A stretch of 64,000 bases of DNA from FEN-1219 sp963728995 (GTDB lineage: Bacteria > Pseudomonadota > Gammaproteobacteria > Steroidobacterales > Rariloculaceae). The position numbers and the translations under genes are program-made. The stretch covers positions 186,001 to 250,000 of the forward strand of contig CAVSMD010000009.1 in assembly GCA_963728995.1 (NCBI GenBank), given 5' to 3'. The notes under the pieces were generated by a model. That model was given only the letters and a program-made list of their open reading frames with translations. It did not search any database and had not been told where the DNA came from. Shown in pieces: positions 38,323 to 47,360 of the stretch (within the stretch, counting starts at the first letter, position 1; every line of letters begins with the position of its first letter).

Positions 38323-41282
38323 GGCGATACTCCCGTCCTTGGCGCGTCCGAGAGCGACACGGTGGCCGTCACGCGTGCTTGGGCGGGCACGAGCGCGCGA
38401 ACGACGCGATCCGCGAGCTGGGGCCCTCGTTCCACGAGCGGACGAATCTGAAACAGCGTGAGCTCGCCCGCGACGAAGCCGAACTCGATGTCCCACGGTC
38501 GCGCTCGGCCGCGTTCGTCGAGCGCCGGCGGGTATTTGTCTTGAACCTCGACGGCCAGCTCGCGCAGCGCAGCGATGTCCGATTCCGTGAGCACGGGGCC
38601 GTCCGCGGCGGGGCGCCAGCGCACGCCACCGCGCGGATCGAGCTCGCGGCGGTAGGCGCTTTTCGCCTCGGAGAGGAGATCGACGCGGTCGGCTCGGAGC
38701 ACCAGCGTCTCGGTCGGCTCGCCGCCGACCGCGCCACCCACGCCCCAGGCGGTGGATACCGTGAGCCCGGCGCCGCGCGTTGTCACGTCCGTCGTCACCA
38801 TGACGCCCGACTTGTCCGAGGGCACGCTCTTCATCAGCAGCACCGACGCATACACCTGGTCGGGATTCGTCAGCAAGCTGGAGCGCCACGCAATCGCGCG
38901 CGGGCTCAGCACCGATGCCCACACGCTCGGAATTGCGGTGAGCTGATTGTCTTGACCGACGATGTTGGCCAGAGTCTCCGACAATCCGGCGCCCGTGAAC
39001 TGGGGCAGATCCTCCACGTTCGTGTCGGAGCGAACGAAGAGCCCCAGCCCTTCGTCGGTGCCAAACTCGGCCGCCATGGCGGCGCGCAGCTCGGCGCCGC
39101 GCGCCGGCGTGAGGCGTAGCGCGCCGATGCCGGCGCGGACGGCGGCCAGCCGCGCGTCGAGCTCGCGATCGTCGATCGCGCCCTCGCGGCGCGCGGCATA
39201 CGCAGCTGCGAGCTGTGCCCGTAGGTCGTCTGGGCCCGCACGATCCAGGTGCTCCGCAAAGATGCCGAACGGCACCGCGAGCGCGGGCGCCACGCGGCCC
39301 GGGAATAGCCGTGCGAGCTGGCCGAGGTTGGCGGCCTTCGGGCCCACGACGTGTCCCGACAACCCCGCGTGCAGCTCGGCGAGCGGAATCGGCCGCAGCA
39401 CATCGAGGTTCGGCGGCGGCACCGTGAGCCTGTCCGGCGTTCGGTTGCTCGGCACCGCGAGCTCGCGCAGCTCCGCGGGGACCGCCGCGAGCGGCAAGAG
39501 CGCCAGCGAGCCATCGCTCGCAACGGCCGCGAGCACCTCGCTCCCGTCGAGCCGCTCCAACGCCGGCAGCAAGGCAGGAACGATCGAGATATTGGCAATG
39601 CCGAAATTGCGCGCGAGCAGCTGCACGTGCGACAGCGGGCTGCCTTCGCCGAGCGTGACGATGCCGGCGACGGGACGCAGGTCGGCGACCGTCTCGGGCA
39701 GCACGACGATGTCGCCGCGGCCGTATTCGCCGCGCTCGAGATCCTCCGCGGTAGCAAAAACCCGCAGGCGCCCCGTCGCGATGCCGGGGTTCAAGCCGAA
39801 GGCCGCGACGCCGGCCTCGCCATTGAAGTTCTGGCTCACCCCCGTCAGTGCAGCCACGTCGATCGCCAGGCGACTCGCGACGGTGGCAACGCCGACGAGC
39901 GGCGAACCGCGCAACAGATCGTCGACGAACGCACCTGCACGTCGGTCGAGCGCCGTGTAGCGCGTCAGCGGCTCGGCGAAGGTGTACCGCGCCGAGCCGA
40001 CGGCCCATTGCGGCACGCGACGCAGATAGTCCGCCCAGCGCGTGTAGTCGGCCAGGGCGACCAGGCCGTCGCTCGAACCGGGCCAAGCGGCTGCGAGCGC
40101 GCGATGCTCGCCGACGGTCAGCAGCCCCGTGCCATAAGCGCCGTCCAGAAGATCCCGCGCGAGCGACGAGAGCTCGAAACGCGATAGCGTCGTGTCGGCG
40201 AGCACCTCGGCGGAGGACACGCCGAGCTCGCTTTCGAGGTCGCTCATCGTGTCGAGAAGCAACAGCCGCGTCGTCGCGGAGATACGGTCTTCGCCGACCA
40301 GCATGTCGCGGGCGCGGCGCAGCGTCGCCGCGAGCGCCGCAACTCGCTCGCGGGCACCGCTGGCGGTGTCCACCGGCAGCTGCGCCGCAATCTCGCGTGT
40401 ATAGGTCCGCCGTGCCAGCGCCTCGCGCCAAGCCGCGAGCCGCGCGCGGCGGCCCTCGGGGCCATACAGCGCATCGAGCTCGCCCGCGAGCGCGCTCGCC
40501 CGCTCGCGCGGCTCGCCGTCGCGACCTTCGGCCCATCCGCGCACTCGCGCCGCGGTCGCGGCGGTCGGGTTGCCGTGGATCTCGACACGCAACGAGCCGA
40601 AGGTCGAGTCGAGGTCGGCCAGCTCGGTGGCGCCGCGGCGAATCGTTCGCGTGCGATCGTCGCTGCCTGCGTCGTGCGGAATCACGCGCGCGCTTTCTCG
40701 CGCGAGCAGATAATTGTCGGCGACCCACGATCGATTGCCGAGCAGCTCGAGGAGCAAGCGGCGCCCGGCGGCCTCTTCGGCCTCGACTTGCAACGCTCCA
40801 CGATAGTTGCGAGCGCGTCGCAGCACCCAGCCGTCGTCGATGTCGATCATGTAGCGCTCGAGCGCCAGCTCGCGCAGCCGCTGCTGCCGATGCTCGCCGT
40901 CCCAGAGCTCGTCGAAGCTCAACGCCGCGAAGATCGTTCCGACAGACCAACCGAGCGCGACCAATCGGTTGCGCTGCGTCGAGTACTCGGCGTGCTGGCG
41001 ACCCCCGCCGCGCTCGGCACAAGCGAACGCCGTGGGCGGCTGGGTCGTGCCGTCGTTGCAGAACCACAGCACTCGCGAATAGGGGCCGCGCGAGCCGCCG
41101 ACCATGTCCTGGACAAGCGCCCGCGCTTCAGTCAACACTTCTGCAGTCGGAGGATCGAAAGGCGCCTGGGCGTGGGCCAGCGCAGTGAGCGTCGCCGATC
41201 CGACCGCCACGAGCGTGCGGAGCAGGCTCCCGAGCCTTTTAGCCGCCTCGGGCGCCCGACCACGAACAAGGGATCTCGTCAT
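38319..41282 (-). CDS. Exported dikinase-like protein (PEP-utiliser His domain plus PPDK-type ATP domain)
   Basis: 987 aa. The N-terminus carries a leader (RTLVAVGSATLTALAHAQA). Residues 30-430 are helical and unrecognised. A phospho-histidine domain follows (GSPLSHVQLLARNFGIANI, His552), and then a PPDK/PEP-synthase ATP-grasp domain at the C-terminus (GHVVGPKAANLGQLAR, FVRSDTNVEDLPQFTGAGL, WDIEFGF). His domain before ATP domain is the order of glucan water dikinase, the reverse of PEP synthase. No PEP/pyruvate-binding C-terminal barrel is present. An ATP-using enzyme behind a signal peptide is unexpected; the divergent gene 12 bases away is a nucleotide-carrier-like protein. Co-transcribed with the serine hydrolase downstream. 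Confidence 0.8.
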   Translation of the reverse strand: MTRSLVRGRAPEAAKRLGSLLRTLVAVGSATLTALAHAQAPFDPPTAEVLTEARALVQDMVGGSRGPYSRVLWFCNDGTTQPPTAFACAERGGGRQHAEYSTQRNRLVALGWSVGTIFAALSFDELWDGEHRQQRLRELALERYMIDIDDGWVLRRARNYRGALQVEAEEAAGRRLLLELLGNRSWVADNYLLARESARVIPHDAGSDDRTRTIRRGATELADLDSTFGSLRVEIHGNPTAATAARVRGWAEGRDGEPRERASALAGELDALYGPEGRRARLAAWREALARRTYTREIAAQLPVDTASGARERVAALAATLRRARDMLVGEDRISATTRLLLLDTMSDLESELGVSSAEVLADTTLSRFELSSLARDLLDGAYGTGLLTVGEHRALAAAWPGSSDGLVALADYTRWADYLRRVPQWAVGSARYTFAEPLTRYTALDRRAGAFVDDLLRGSPLVGVATVASRLAIDVAALTGVSQNFNGEAGVAAFGLNPGIATGRLRVFATAEDLERGEYGRGDIVVLPETVADLRPVAGIVTLGEGSPLSHVQLLARNFGIANISIVPALLPALERLDGSEVLAAVASDGSLALLPLAAVPAELRELAVPSNRTPDRLTVPPPNLDVLRPIPLAELHAGLSGHVVGPKAANLGQLARLFPGRVAPALAVPFGIFAEHLDRAGPDDLRAQLAAAYAARREGAIDDRELDARLAAVRAGIGALRLTPARGAELRAAMAAEFGTDEGLGLFVRSDTNVEDLPQFTGAGLSETLANIVGQDNQLTAIPSVWASVLSPRAIAWRSSLLTNPDQVYASVLLMKSVPSDKSGVMVTTDVTTRGAGLTVSTAWGVGGAVGGEPTETLVLRADRVDLLSEAKSAYRRELDPRGGVRWRPAADGPVLTESDIAALRELAVEVQDKYPPALDERGRARPWDIEFGFVAGELTLFQIRPLVERGPQLADRVVRALVPAQARVTATVSLSDAPRTGVSP

Positions 41283-41294
41283 TTCGTAGACCCT

Positions 41295-42698
41295 ATGGCC
41301 ACCACGATCAGCCATTCCCCGCTCGAGCGCGTACTACGGCTCTTCGCCAAAGTTGAGCCGCGCGAAGGCGTCACGAGCTTGATCCTGGTAGGCAACATCT
41401 TCCTGATCTTGATGGCCTATTATTTCATCAAGCCGGTCAGGGAAGGCTGGCTGTCGGTCTCGGTTTTCAAAGGTCTCTCGCAACTCGAGGTCAAGGCCTA
41501 CTCGGCGTTCGGTCAGAGTCTGCTGCTCCTCCTCATTCTACCGTTCTATGCGAAGCTCGCGGCCGCCTGGACGCGCCGACAGCTCATTCTGCGCGTCGGC
41601 GTCACGTCGGGGTGTCTCCTCGTCGGCTTCTGGCTGCTGCAACCCGGTCTCATCTGGGAACGAGTGGCCTACGCGGGTTTGCTTTTCTACATGTTCGTGG
41701 GCGTCTTCAGCGTGACGCTCGTGGCCCAATTTTGGTCTTTCGCCTCGGATCTCTATGGCGAAGAGCGCGGGCGTCGGCTCTTTCCTCTCGTCGCCATCGG
41801 GGCCGCAGCGGGTGGCGCCGTCGGCGCCTGGGCCAGCGAGCGGCTGTTGCGACTCGAAAGCGTCACCGCATTCGATCTCGTTCTGTTGTCGCTGCTGCCG
41901 CTCGGCGCCGCGTTGCTGCTCGCCGCGTGGTCCGATCGGCGCGGTACGTACGGCCATCCGTCGGAGTGGACCACGTCGCGCTGGCAAGAGCCTGCCGCGC
42001 CGCACAACGAAGGGGCGTATCGACTCATCGTGCAGCATCGCTACCTCGCGGCCACGGCCCTCATGGTCATGGTGTTCAATTGGGTGGTCGCGAGCGGCGA
42101 CAACATTCTATTTGGCCTCGTGCAGCAGAGCGTCCGCGCCCAGTTCGAGGGGATCGAGACGTCACCGGCCGACGTGGCGCAAATCGTGAACGCGGCGACC
42201 ACGGCGTTCTATGGGAATCTGTATTTCTGGGTCAACGTGACGGCGTTGCTGCTGCAAGCGTTCCTCGTGTCGCGAATCTTGCGGTACGGCGGATTCATGG
42301 CGCTCATGCTCGCCACACCGGTCGTCTCGTTCGTCGCCTACCTGTCCATGGCCGTGACGCCTGTCATCGGCCTCATCAAGGCCATGAAGGTCGCCGAGAA
42401 CTCGAGTGTGTACTCGGTCAACAATACCGCGCGGCACATGCTGTGGCTGTCCGCTACCAAGGAGATGCTCTACCAGGCCAAAACAGCGATCGACACGCTG
42501 TTCGTCAGGCTCGGGGACGGGCTGGCGGCTCTGACCGTCCTGCTCGGAACGCGACTTCTTCGACTGGACATCTTCGGCTTCTTGATGATCAACTTGGCGC
42601 TCGTCGTAGTCTGGATGGCCTTGTCGGTTTACCTCGTGCGCGAGAACCGCCGCTGGCGGAAGCGCGCGCCCTCGCCACCCCCTCCTCGACCTGCCTAA
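41295..42698 (+). CDS. Tlc/NTT-like nucleotide (ATP/ADP) transporter
   Basis: 467 aa with about twelve hydrophobic helices. Landmarks read by eye: LILVGNIFLILMAYYFIKPVREGWL, GLLFYMFVGVFSVTLVAQFWSF, VAIGAAAGGAVGAW, ENSSVYSVNNTARHMLWLSATKEMLYQAKTAIDT and GDGLAALTVLLG. These fit the Npt1/Npt2-Tlc nucleotide-translocase family (TC 2.A.12), seen in intracellular parasites but also in some free-living bacteria. A general MFS carrier is the alternative. The ATG lies 12 bases from the divergent start of the exported dikinase-like gene and has no clear ribosome site. AAGGAG at its stop serves the next gene. Confidence 0.65.
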   Translation: MATTISHSPLERVLRLFAKVEPREGVTSLILVGNIFLILMAYYFIKPVREGWLSVSVFKGLSQLEVKAYSAFGQSLLLLLILPFYAKLAAAWTRRQLILRVGVTSGCLLVGFWLLQPGLIWERVAYAGLLFYMFVGVFSVTLVAQFWSFASDLYGEERGRRLFPLVAIGAAAGGAVGAWASERLLRLESVTAFDLVLLSLLPLGAALLLAAWSDRRGTYGHPSEWTTSRWQEPAAPHNEGAYRLIVQHRYLAATALMVMVFNWVVASGDNILFGLVQQSVRAQFEGIETSPADVAQIVNAATTAFYGNLYFWVNVTALLLQAFLVSRILRYGGFMALMLATPVVSFVAYLSMAVTPVIGLIKAMKVAENSSVYSVNNTARHMLWLSATKEMLYQAKTAIDTLFVRLGDGLAALTVLLGTRLLRLDIFGFLMINLALVVVWMALSVYLVRENRRWRKRAPSPPPPRPA

Positions 42699-42714
42699 GG
42701 AGAGCCCCCCTTGC

Positions 42715-43683
42715 ATGCGTAAGGTCTTGACTGCTCTTGCAACCCTGCTATGGCTATCGGCTACGGGTGTCGAGACCCTCCCCGACGCCGAGGCCCAGGC
42801 GTCGTTGCCCTTGGCGGCCGATTGGCGACCGCTGCGTGAGACGACCGATCGCCGCCTGCAGACACAGTTGCAGAAGAACATCAACGCCAAGCCGGAGTGG
42901 CGGCGACTCGTCGAGCAGCAACGCCTCGCCGTGGGGCTCGTGGATCTAAGCACCTCGCCGCCGCGGTTCGCCAGCGTGAACGGCGACCGAATGATGTATG
43001 CCGCGAGCTTGCCCAAGATCGCCGTGCTGCTTGCGGCTTATGCTTCGTTCGAGGACGGCTCGCTCGCGGAGACTCCCGAGTTGCATCAGGATCTGCGCGA
43101 GATGATTCAGGTGTCGAACAACGCGGCGGCCACACGCATGATCGACGCCGTCGGCATGGGCAAGATCGAGCAGGTCATGCGCGACCCAAGCTTCGACTTC
43201 TATGACGAGTCGACCGGAGGCGGTCTATGGGTCGGCAAGCGGTACGCGACGTCCGGCGTGCGACTCGGCGATCCCCTGTTCGATATCTCGCACGGCGCGA
43301 CGGCCAACCAGGTGGCGCGCTTCTACTATCTGCTCGCATCGAAGCGTCTCATCAACGGGCATCGCTCGGAGCAAATGCTCGAAGATCTGGCGAATCCCGG
43401 TCTCCATCACAAATTCGTGGCCGTGCTCGAGAAGCGCGCACCGGACGCACGGTTGTTCCGCAAGTCCGGCACCTGGCACGAGTGGCATGCGGACTCGGTG
43501 CTCGTCGAGGGCGACGATTGGCGGCATTACATCCTCGTGGGGCTCGTGCAGAGCGCCAACGGCGAAACCATCCTCCGTGACGTCGTGACGGCGGCCGAGG
43601 ATGCAATGCACCGTCCGCCGACTGTCGCCGCCAAGGGGGTCAACGACCGCCGTTCGTCGGCCGGTGTGGTTCGTCCGCGTTAA
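42715..43683 (+). CDS. Exported class-A beta-lactamase-like serine hydrolase 2
   Basis: 322 aa with signal peptide (ending AEAQA). Active-site motifs S98-L-P-K101, S134-N-N136 and K250-S-G252 in the class-A spacing; size is near that of true class-A enzymes, although the Omega-loop Glu is not obvious. AAGGAG at 42697-42702 overlaps the stop of the transporter gene, so the two are co-transcribed. Together with the paralogous fold at 36985 it brackets the dikinase/transporter pair. Could be a murein-active or antibiotic-hydrolysing enzyme. Confidence 0.85.
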   Translation: MRKVLTALATLLWLSATGVETLPDAEAQASLPLAADWRPLRETTDRRLQTQLQKNINAKPEWRRLVEQQRLAVGLVDLSTSPPRFASVNGDRMMYAASLPKIAVLLAAYASFEDGSLAETPELHQDLREMIQVSNNAAATRMIDAVGMGKIEQVMRDPSFDFYDESTGGGLWVGKRYATSGVRLGDPLFDISHGATANQVARFYYLLASKRLINGHRSEQMLEDLANPGLHHKFVAVLEKRAPDARLFRKSGTWHEWHADSVLVEGDDWRHYILVGLVQSANGETILRDVVTAAEDAMHRPPTVAAKGVNDRRSSAGVVRPR

Positions 43684-43758
43684 GCGCGGCGCTCGAGGAG
43701 AGCACGACCGGCGCTTGCGCGGGCCGACGCGCGGTACACGACCGTCAAACGCCGCGGA

Positions 43759-45771
43759 CTACCGGCACTCGAAATCGTCGCTGCCGAGCGGCCGCGTAAA
43801 TTCGCCCCATTCTCCGGTAGCGCGCCAATAGGTCACGAGGTTGAGGTCGCGCACGAGATCCTTGAAACCGGGCAGCCGGCGAACCTCGGCGTACAGCGGC
43901 TGCCAGAGGCTTAGGATCTGGACGCCGAGGATTCCTTTTGCGACCCGCCGAAGCACCCGCAGCGCGAGCTCGTGCTCACCGAGATATGCGGCGAACGGCG
44001 TGCAATGAAACAGCGAGGAGAACGGACTGGAATCTGCGGTGGTGCTCACATGTTGCTGAAGCCAGCTCCGCATCCGAGTCTCATCGTCGAAGATGTCGAG
44101 CACGACGCGATAAAGGGAGCCCGGCTGCGGATCCTCGGCCGCACATAGCGCGAGACGCTCCTTGACCTTCGCCTGATCCCGAATGGCCATCGCTCGCTGT
44201 AGGGCAAACAGATCAGCTATGAATGGGTTGCTCGTGATGTCCCTGCTGCGCTCGTACTCGAGCTCCGCTTCCGAATTCTGCCCGAGCGTCGCGAACAGCA
44301 CAGCCAGCGTTTCGAGCGGGGCGAACGGCTCGATGCGCCGGGCCTCGAGCGCGAACGGTAGGGCTTCGGTCGTGCGTCCCACGAGCGCGAGCTGGTGAGC
44401 GCGACTGACGATCGGCTCACGCATCGACTTCGGTGCCAGCGCGCGCGCTCGCGCGTTTGCTCGCTCGGCCCCCACCCAGTCATGACGCAGCTCCAACTGA
44501 TTCGCGCGCGCCTCGTGTCCCGTCCATAGCTCTGGCGCGAGCGTGACGGACCGCTCCAGCGCGATGTCGATTTCGCGCCGTACCTCATCCAGATTCTCCG
44601 GATCGAACGTAAGCACCGAGGTGTATGCATTCCCCAGAACATTCCAGGCAAGTGCGAAGTTCGGATCGAGCGAGGTTGCTTCCCGCAGCAGGGTAATGGC
44701 GCGCTGCGCGTCGCCGAGCTTACGCCGGCGAACCAGCGACCGTGCGCGCAACAGTAAGTCGAACGCCTCGGCGTCGTTCGTTCCGCCGGAGACGCGGGGC
44801 TCGGCGACACCAAGCGCCACGCTCAGCGCGCTCGCTACCGCGTGCGAGATCTCGTCCTGGATCGCGAAGACGTCGGCGAGCTCGCGATCGAACCGCTCCG
44901 ACCACAAGTGGAAGCCGTCGGCGCATTTGATGAGCTGCGCGGTGATGCGCAGCAGCCGACCCGCTTTGCGCACACTGCCCTCGAGCACATAGTTCACGCG
45001 GAGCTTCGCACCGATGTCGCGCAGATCACCGGTCTTTCCCTTGAAGGCAAACGCCGAAGTGCGGCCCGCCACACGCAATGCCTTGATCTGCGCAAGCTGA
45101 TTGATCAGCTCCTCCGAGAGTCCGTCGGAGAAATACTCCTGATCAGCATCCGGCGACATGTTGACGAACGGCAAGACGGCGATCGACGCGTCCAGGGCCG
45201 CCGCGGAGGTCGCAGGCTCACGCGGCGACGCGTTTTCGGCGCCCGAAGCCGCACGCTCCGCCGGCCTCACCCGCTGCGCGTGCACCGGGGCCGGCAACCC
45301 CTTCAACTCTAGGGAGCCGGCGTCCTCGAAATCGAAGCCCCCACGGCCGTAGCCCAGCACTCGCACCAGCTCCGAGCACAGGATCTCGCCCGGCGCGGCC
45401 GCGCTCTGCAGGCGCACGGCTTCGACGACCGGTGTGCCGAAAATGTCGCCGGTCAGGTGCTTGACGTCGCCCGCCGCGAGCCCGACGCGTATCTTTATCT
45501 CGGTGAGCGCATCGGGAGAGGCCGAGAACCTGGCGAACTCCCGCTGGATACCGACCGCTGCCGCGAGCGCCGCCGTGGCCGAGTGGAAGGTCGCGAGCAC
45601 GCCATCGCCCGAGTGCTTGACGACGCGACCGCCCTCCGCAGTGATGACCTTGCGGAGCAGCACATCGTGCACCTGCTGCAACGCGTCGGTGGGTTCCTCG
45701 CCCAGCCGCGTCCGCGTGGCCGTCGAGTCGACCCAGTCGGAGCTCAGAATGATTACAAGGTCGGTCGCCAT
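43759..45771 (-). CDS. Class III nucleotide cyclase domain with TolB-like and TPR regions
   Basis: 670 aa, no membrane helix. N-terminal class III adenylate/guanylate cyclase domain with metal residues in SSDWVDST (Asp12) and KHSGDGVLATF (Asp56), then GLAAGDVKHLTGDIFGTPVVEAVRL. From about 195 a TolB/FlgO-like domain (IAVLPFVNMSPDADQEYFSDGLSEELI, YVLEGSVRKAGRLLRITAQLI), followed by TPR-like helices to the end. This combination is common in proteobacterial and actinobacterial signalling proteins; the substrate (ATP or GTP) cannot be told by eye. No clear ribosome site before ATG 45771. Confidence 0.88.
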   Translation of the reverse strand: MATDLVIILSSDWVDSTATRTRLGEEPTDALQQVHDVLLRKVITAEGGRVVKHSGDGVLATFHSATAALAAAVGIQREFARFSASPDALTEIKIRVGLAAGDVKHLTGDIFGTPVVEAVRLQSAAAPGEILCSELVRVLGYGRGGFDFEDAGSLELKGLPAPVHAQRVRPAERAASGAENASPREPATSAAALDASIAVLPFVNMSPDADQEYFSDGLSEELINQLAQIKALRVAGRTSAFAFKGKTGDLRDIGAKLRVNYVLEGSVRKAGRLLRITAQLIKCADGFHLWSERFDRELADVFAIQDEISHAVASALSVALGVAEPRVSGGTNDAEAFDLLLRARSLVRRRKLGDAQRAITLLREATSLDPNFALAWNVLGNAYTSVLTFDPENLDEVRREIDIALERSVTLAPELWTGHEARANQLELRHDWVGAERANARARALAPKSMREPIVSRAHQLALVGRTTEALPFALEARRIEPFAPLETLAVLFATLGQNSEAELEYERSRDITSNPFIADLFALQRAMAIRDQAKVKERLALCAAEDPQPGSLYRVVLDIFDDETRMRSWLQQHVSTTADSSPFSSLFHCTPFAAYLGEHELALRVLRRVAKGILGVQILSLWQPLYAEVRRLPGFKDLVRDLNLVTYWRATGEWGEFTRPLGSDDFECR

Positions 45772-46007
45772 CGTCGCGAGCCGCGCAAGGGGAATCCAGC
45801 GGAATATACACGGTCATCGCCGACCCCGCGGAACCTCCGACTCTCGCCTCCCCGGCCGCGTTACCGGCGTACGTAGCGCAGCTCACGGAATTTTAGTGCG
45901 CGGCCGAGGCCGGTCGTGCTAGAAAGGTCGCCCAGGGACGGCTCCCAAGCCGATCCGCTTGAGTACAGACCGAACCGACCCCCCGCGAACAGAATAAGGA
46001 GCAACCC

Positions 46008-47321
46008 GTGTTCAAGTCATGTTTGGCGTGTGCTGCCATGGCGTTGTTGTCGTTGCCGGCGTTTGGCGCAGAGCTCTGCGTGAATCCAGGTGGCAACCAC
46101 GGCTGCAAAAAGACGATTCAGGCAGCGATCCAGGCGGCCAGTCCCGGCGACACGGTCAACGTGGCGCGCGGAACGTATGCAGGCAACGTGATCGTGGACC
46201 GATCCATTGCGCTGCTCGGCTCGGGCGTCGGCAGCACGGTCATCGAGGCGATGGGTCTATCGAACGGCATCAACATCGACGGCGTCGGCAATCCGGGCTT
46301 GAGCCGCGTCATCGTGCGGGGCTTCACGGTTCAGAATGCGGACCATCAAGGGATCGTGGTCACGAACGCTTCGGACGTGACGATCATGGGCAATCGCGTG
46401 ACGGGCAGCGATCGCGCCTTGCAACTTGGTCCGGGCGGCCCGACCTGCCCGGGGCTGCCGGACTATCTCGTGGCCTTTCAGGGGTTCGATTGCGGGGAAG
46501 GCATTCAGCTCAGCGGCGTAACGAGCTCCACCGTTGCGGACAATCTCGTCGATCACAACGCGGGCGGCATCTTGGTCACGGACGACACCGGGCCGAACCA
46601 CGACAACTTCATTACCGGTAACGTGGTCCGAGACAACCCGTATGACTGCAGCATCACGCTCGCGACGCACGACCTGGGCCCGGCGGCGGGCATGCCGCCC
46701 AAAGGCGTGTATCACATCACCGTGAAGGGCAACACGGTGCTGCGCAACGGTCTCGCCAGCGGCGAGGGCGCGGGGGTGGGCATTTTTGCGCCGACACCCG
46801 GCTCGCAGAACTACGGAAACGTCATCGTGGACAACGTCTTGGCCCAGAATGGCTTGCCCGGCGTCACGCTGCACTCGCACGCCCCGGGACAGAACGTCAA
46901 CGGTCACTTGATCGCGAACAATACGATCTACGGCAATGGCGCCGACCCCGAATCCGGGTCTCTCGAGAAGGCGGGCATCGCGATCACTGCCGACCCCGGT
47001 GCCGGACCCATCACCGGCATCCAGATCGTGGGCAACAAGATCTTCGGCGAAGGCGTCGATGTGGTGTTCAGCGCGCCCGGTGAGCTGGCGGCACATCAGA
47101 ACAGCTTCTTCGACAAGGTGGGCGTCGCCAACCTCGGCGCGGGCACGGTCGACGCTACGCTGAACTGGTGGAAGTGCTCCCACGGCGCCGGCAGCGCCGG
47201 TTGCGCCTCGGCCGAAGGCGCGGGCATTCAAGTCGCGCCGTCGCTCGATCGGCCGGTCGGCGACGATCACGACGACCACGACGACCACGACGACCACGAC
47301 CACGACCACTACCATTATTGA
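46008..47321 (+). CDS. Secreted right-handed beta-helix protein with His/Asp tail
   Basis: 437 aa. Signal peptide (ending AFGA), then IQAAIQAASPGDTVNVARGTY, the usual opening of a parallel beta-helix (NosD/pectate-lyase-like), and many repeats of the form N-x-I/V-x-G-N. The last 25 residues consist almost only of Asp and His in DDH triplets, ending DHDHYHY, a likely divalent-metal-binding tail. GTG 46008 follows AAGGAGCAACCC. No catalytic residues assigned; could be a carbohydrate-active or metal-sequestering surface protein. Confidence 0.85.
   Translation: MFKSCLACAAMALLSLPAFGAELCVNPGGNHGCKKTIQAAIQAASPGDTVNVARGTYAGNVIVDRSIALLGSGVGSTVIEAMGLSNGINIDGVGNPGLSRVIVRGFTVQNADHQGIVVTNASDVTIMGNRVTGSDRALQLGPGGPTCPGLPDYLVAFQGFDCGEGIQLSGVTSSTVADNLVDHNAGGILVTDDTGPNHDNFITGNVVRDNPYDCSITLATHDLGPAAGMPPKGVYHITVKGNTVLRNGLASGEGAGVGIFAPTPGSQNYGNVIVDNVLAQNGLPGVTLHSHAPGQNVNGHLIANNTIYGNGADPESGSLEKAGIAITADPGAGPITGIQIVGNKIFGEGVDVVFSAPGELAAHQNSFFDKVGVANLGAGTVDATLNWWKCSHGAGSAGCASAEGAGIQVAPSLDRPVGDDHDDHDDHDDHDHDHYHY
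47262..47316 (+). repeat. Short tandem repeat encoding the DDH tail
   Basis: Array of near-perfect 9-base GACGACCAC/GACCACGAC units at the 3' end of the beta-helix gene. Such an array can change length by slippage in units of three residues without breaking the frame. Confidence 0.75.
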
Positions 47322-47360
47322 GACGCCACACGCACATGAATCGTGAAGTAGCTGCGCGCC

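Noticed and set aside
36985..41067. 1360-residue continuous frame joining an Arg/Ala-rich stretch to the serine hydrolase
   Set aside because: The upstream half is out of frame with the dikinase-like gene and has no family features; the hydrolase has its own ATG, GGAG site and signal peptide at 38322.
37000..43683. True antibiotic-resistance beta-lactamases
   Set aside because: Both proteins have the SxxK, SxN and KSG triad, but one is far too long and neither shows a clear class-A Omega-loop Glu; cell-wall or other roles are at least as likely.
47262..47316. His/Asp array as a cloning tag artefact
   Set aside because: It alternates DDH triplets instead of a plain His run and lies in a continuous natural gene with its own context.
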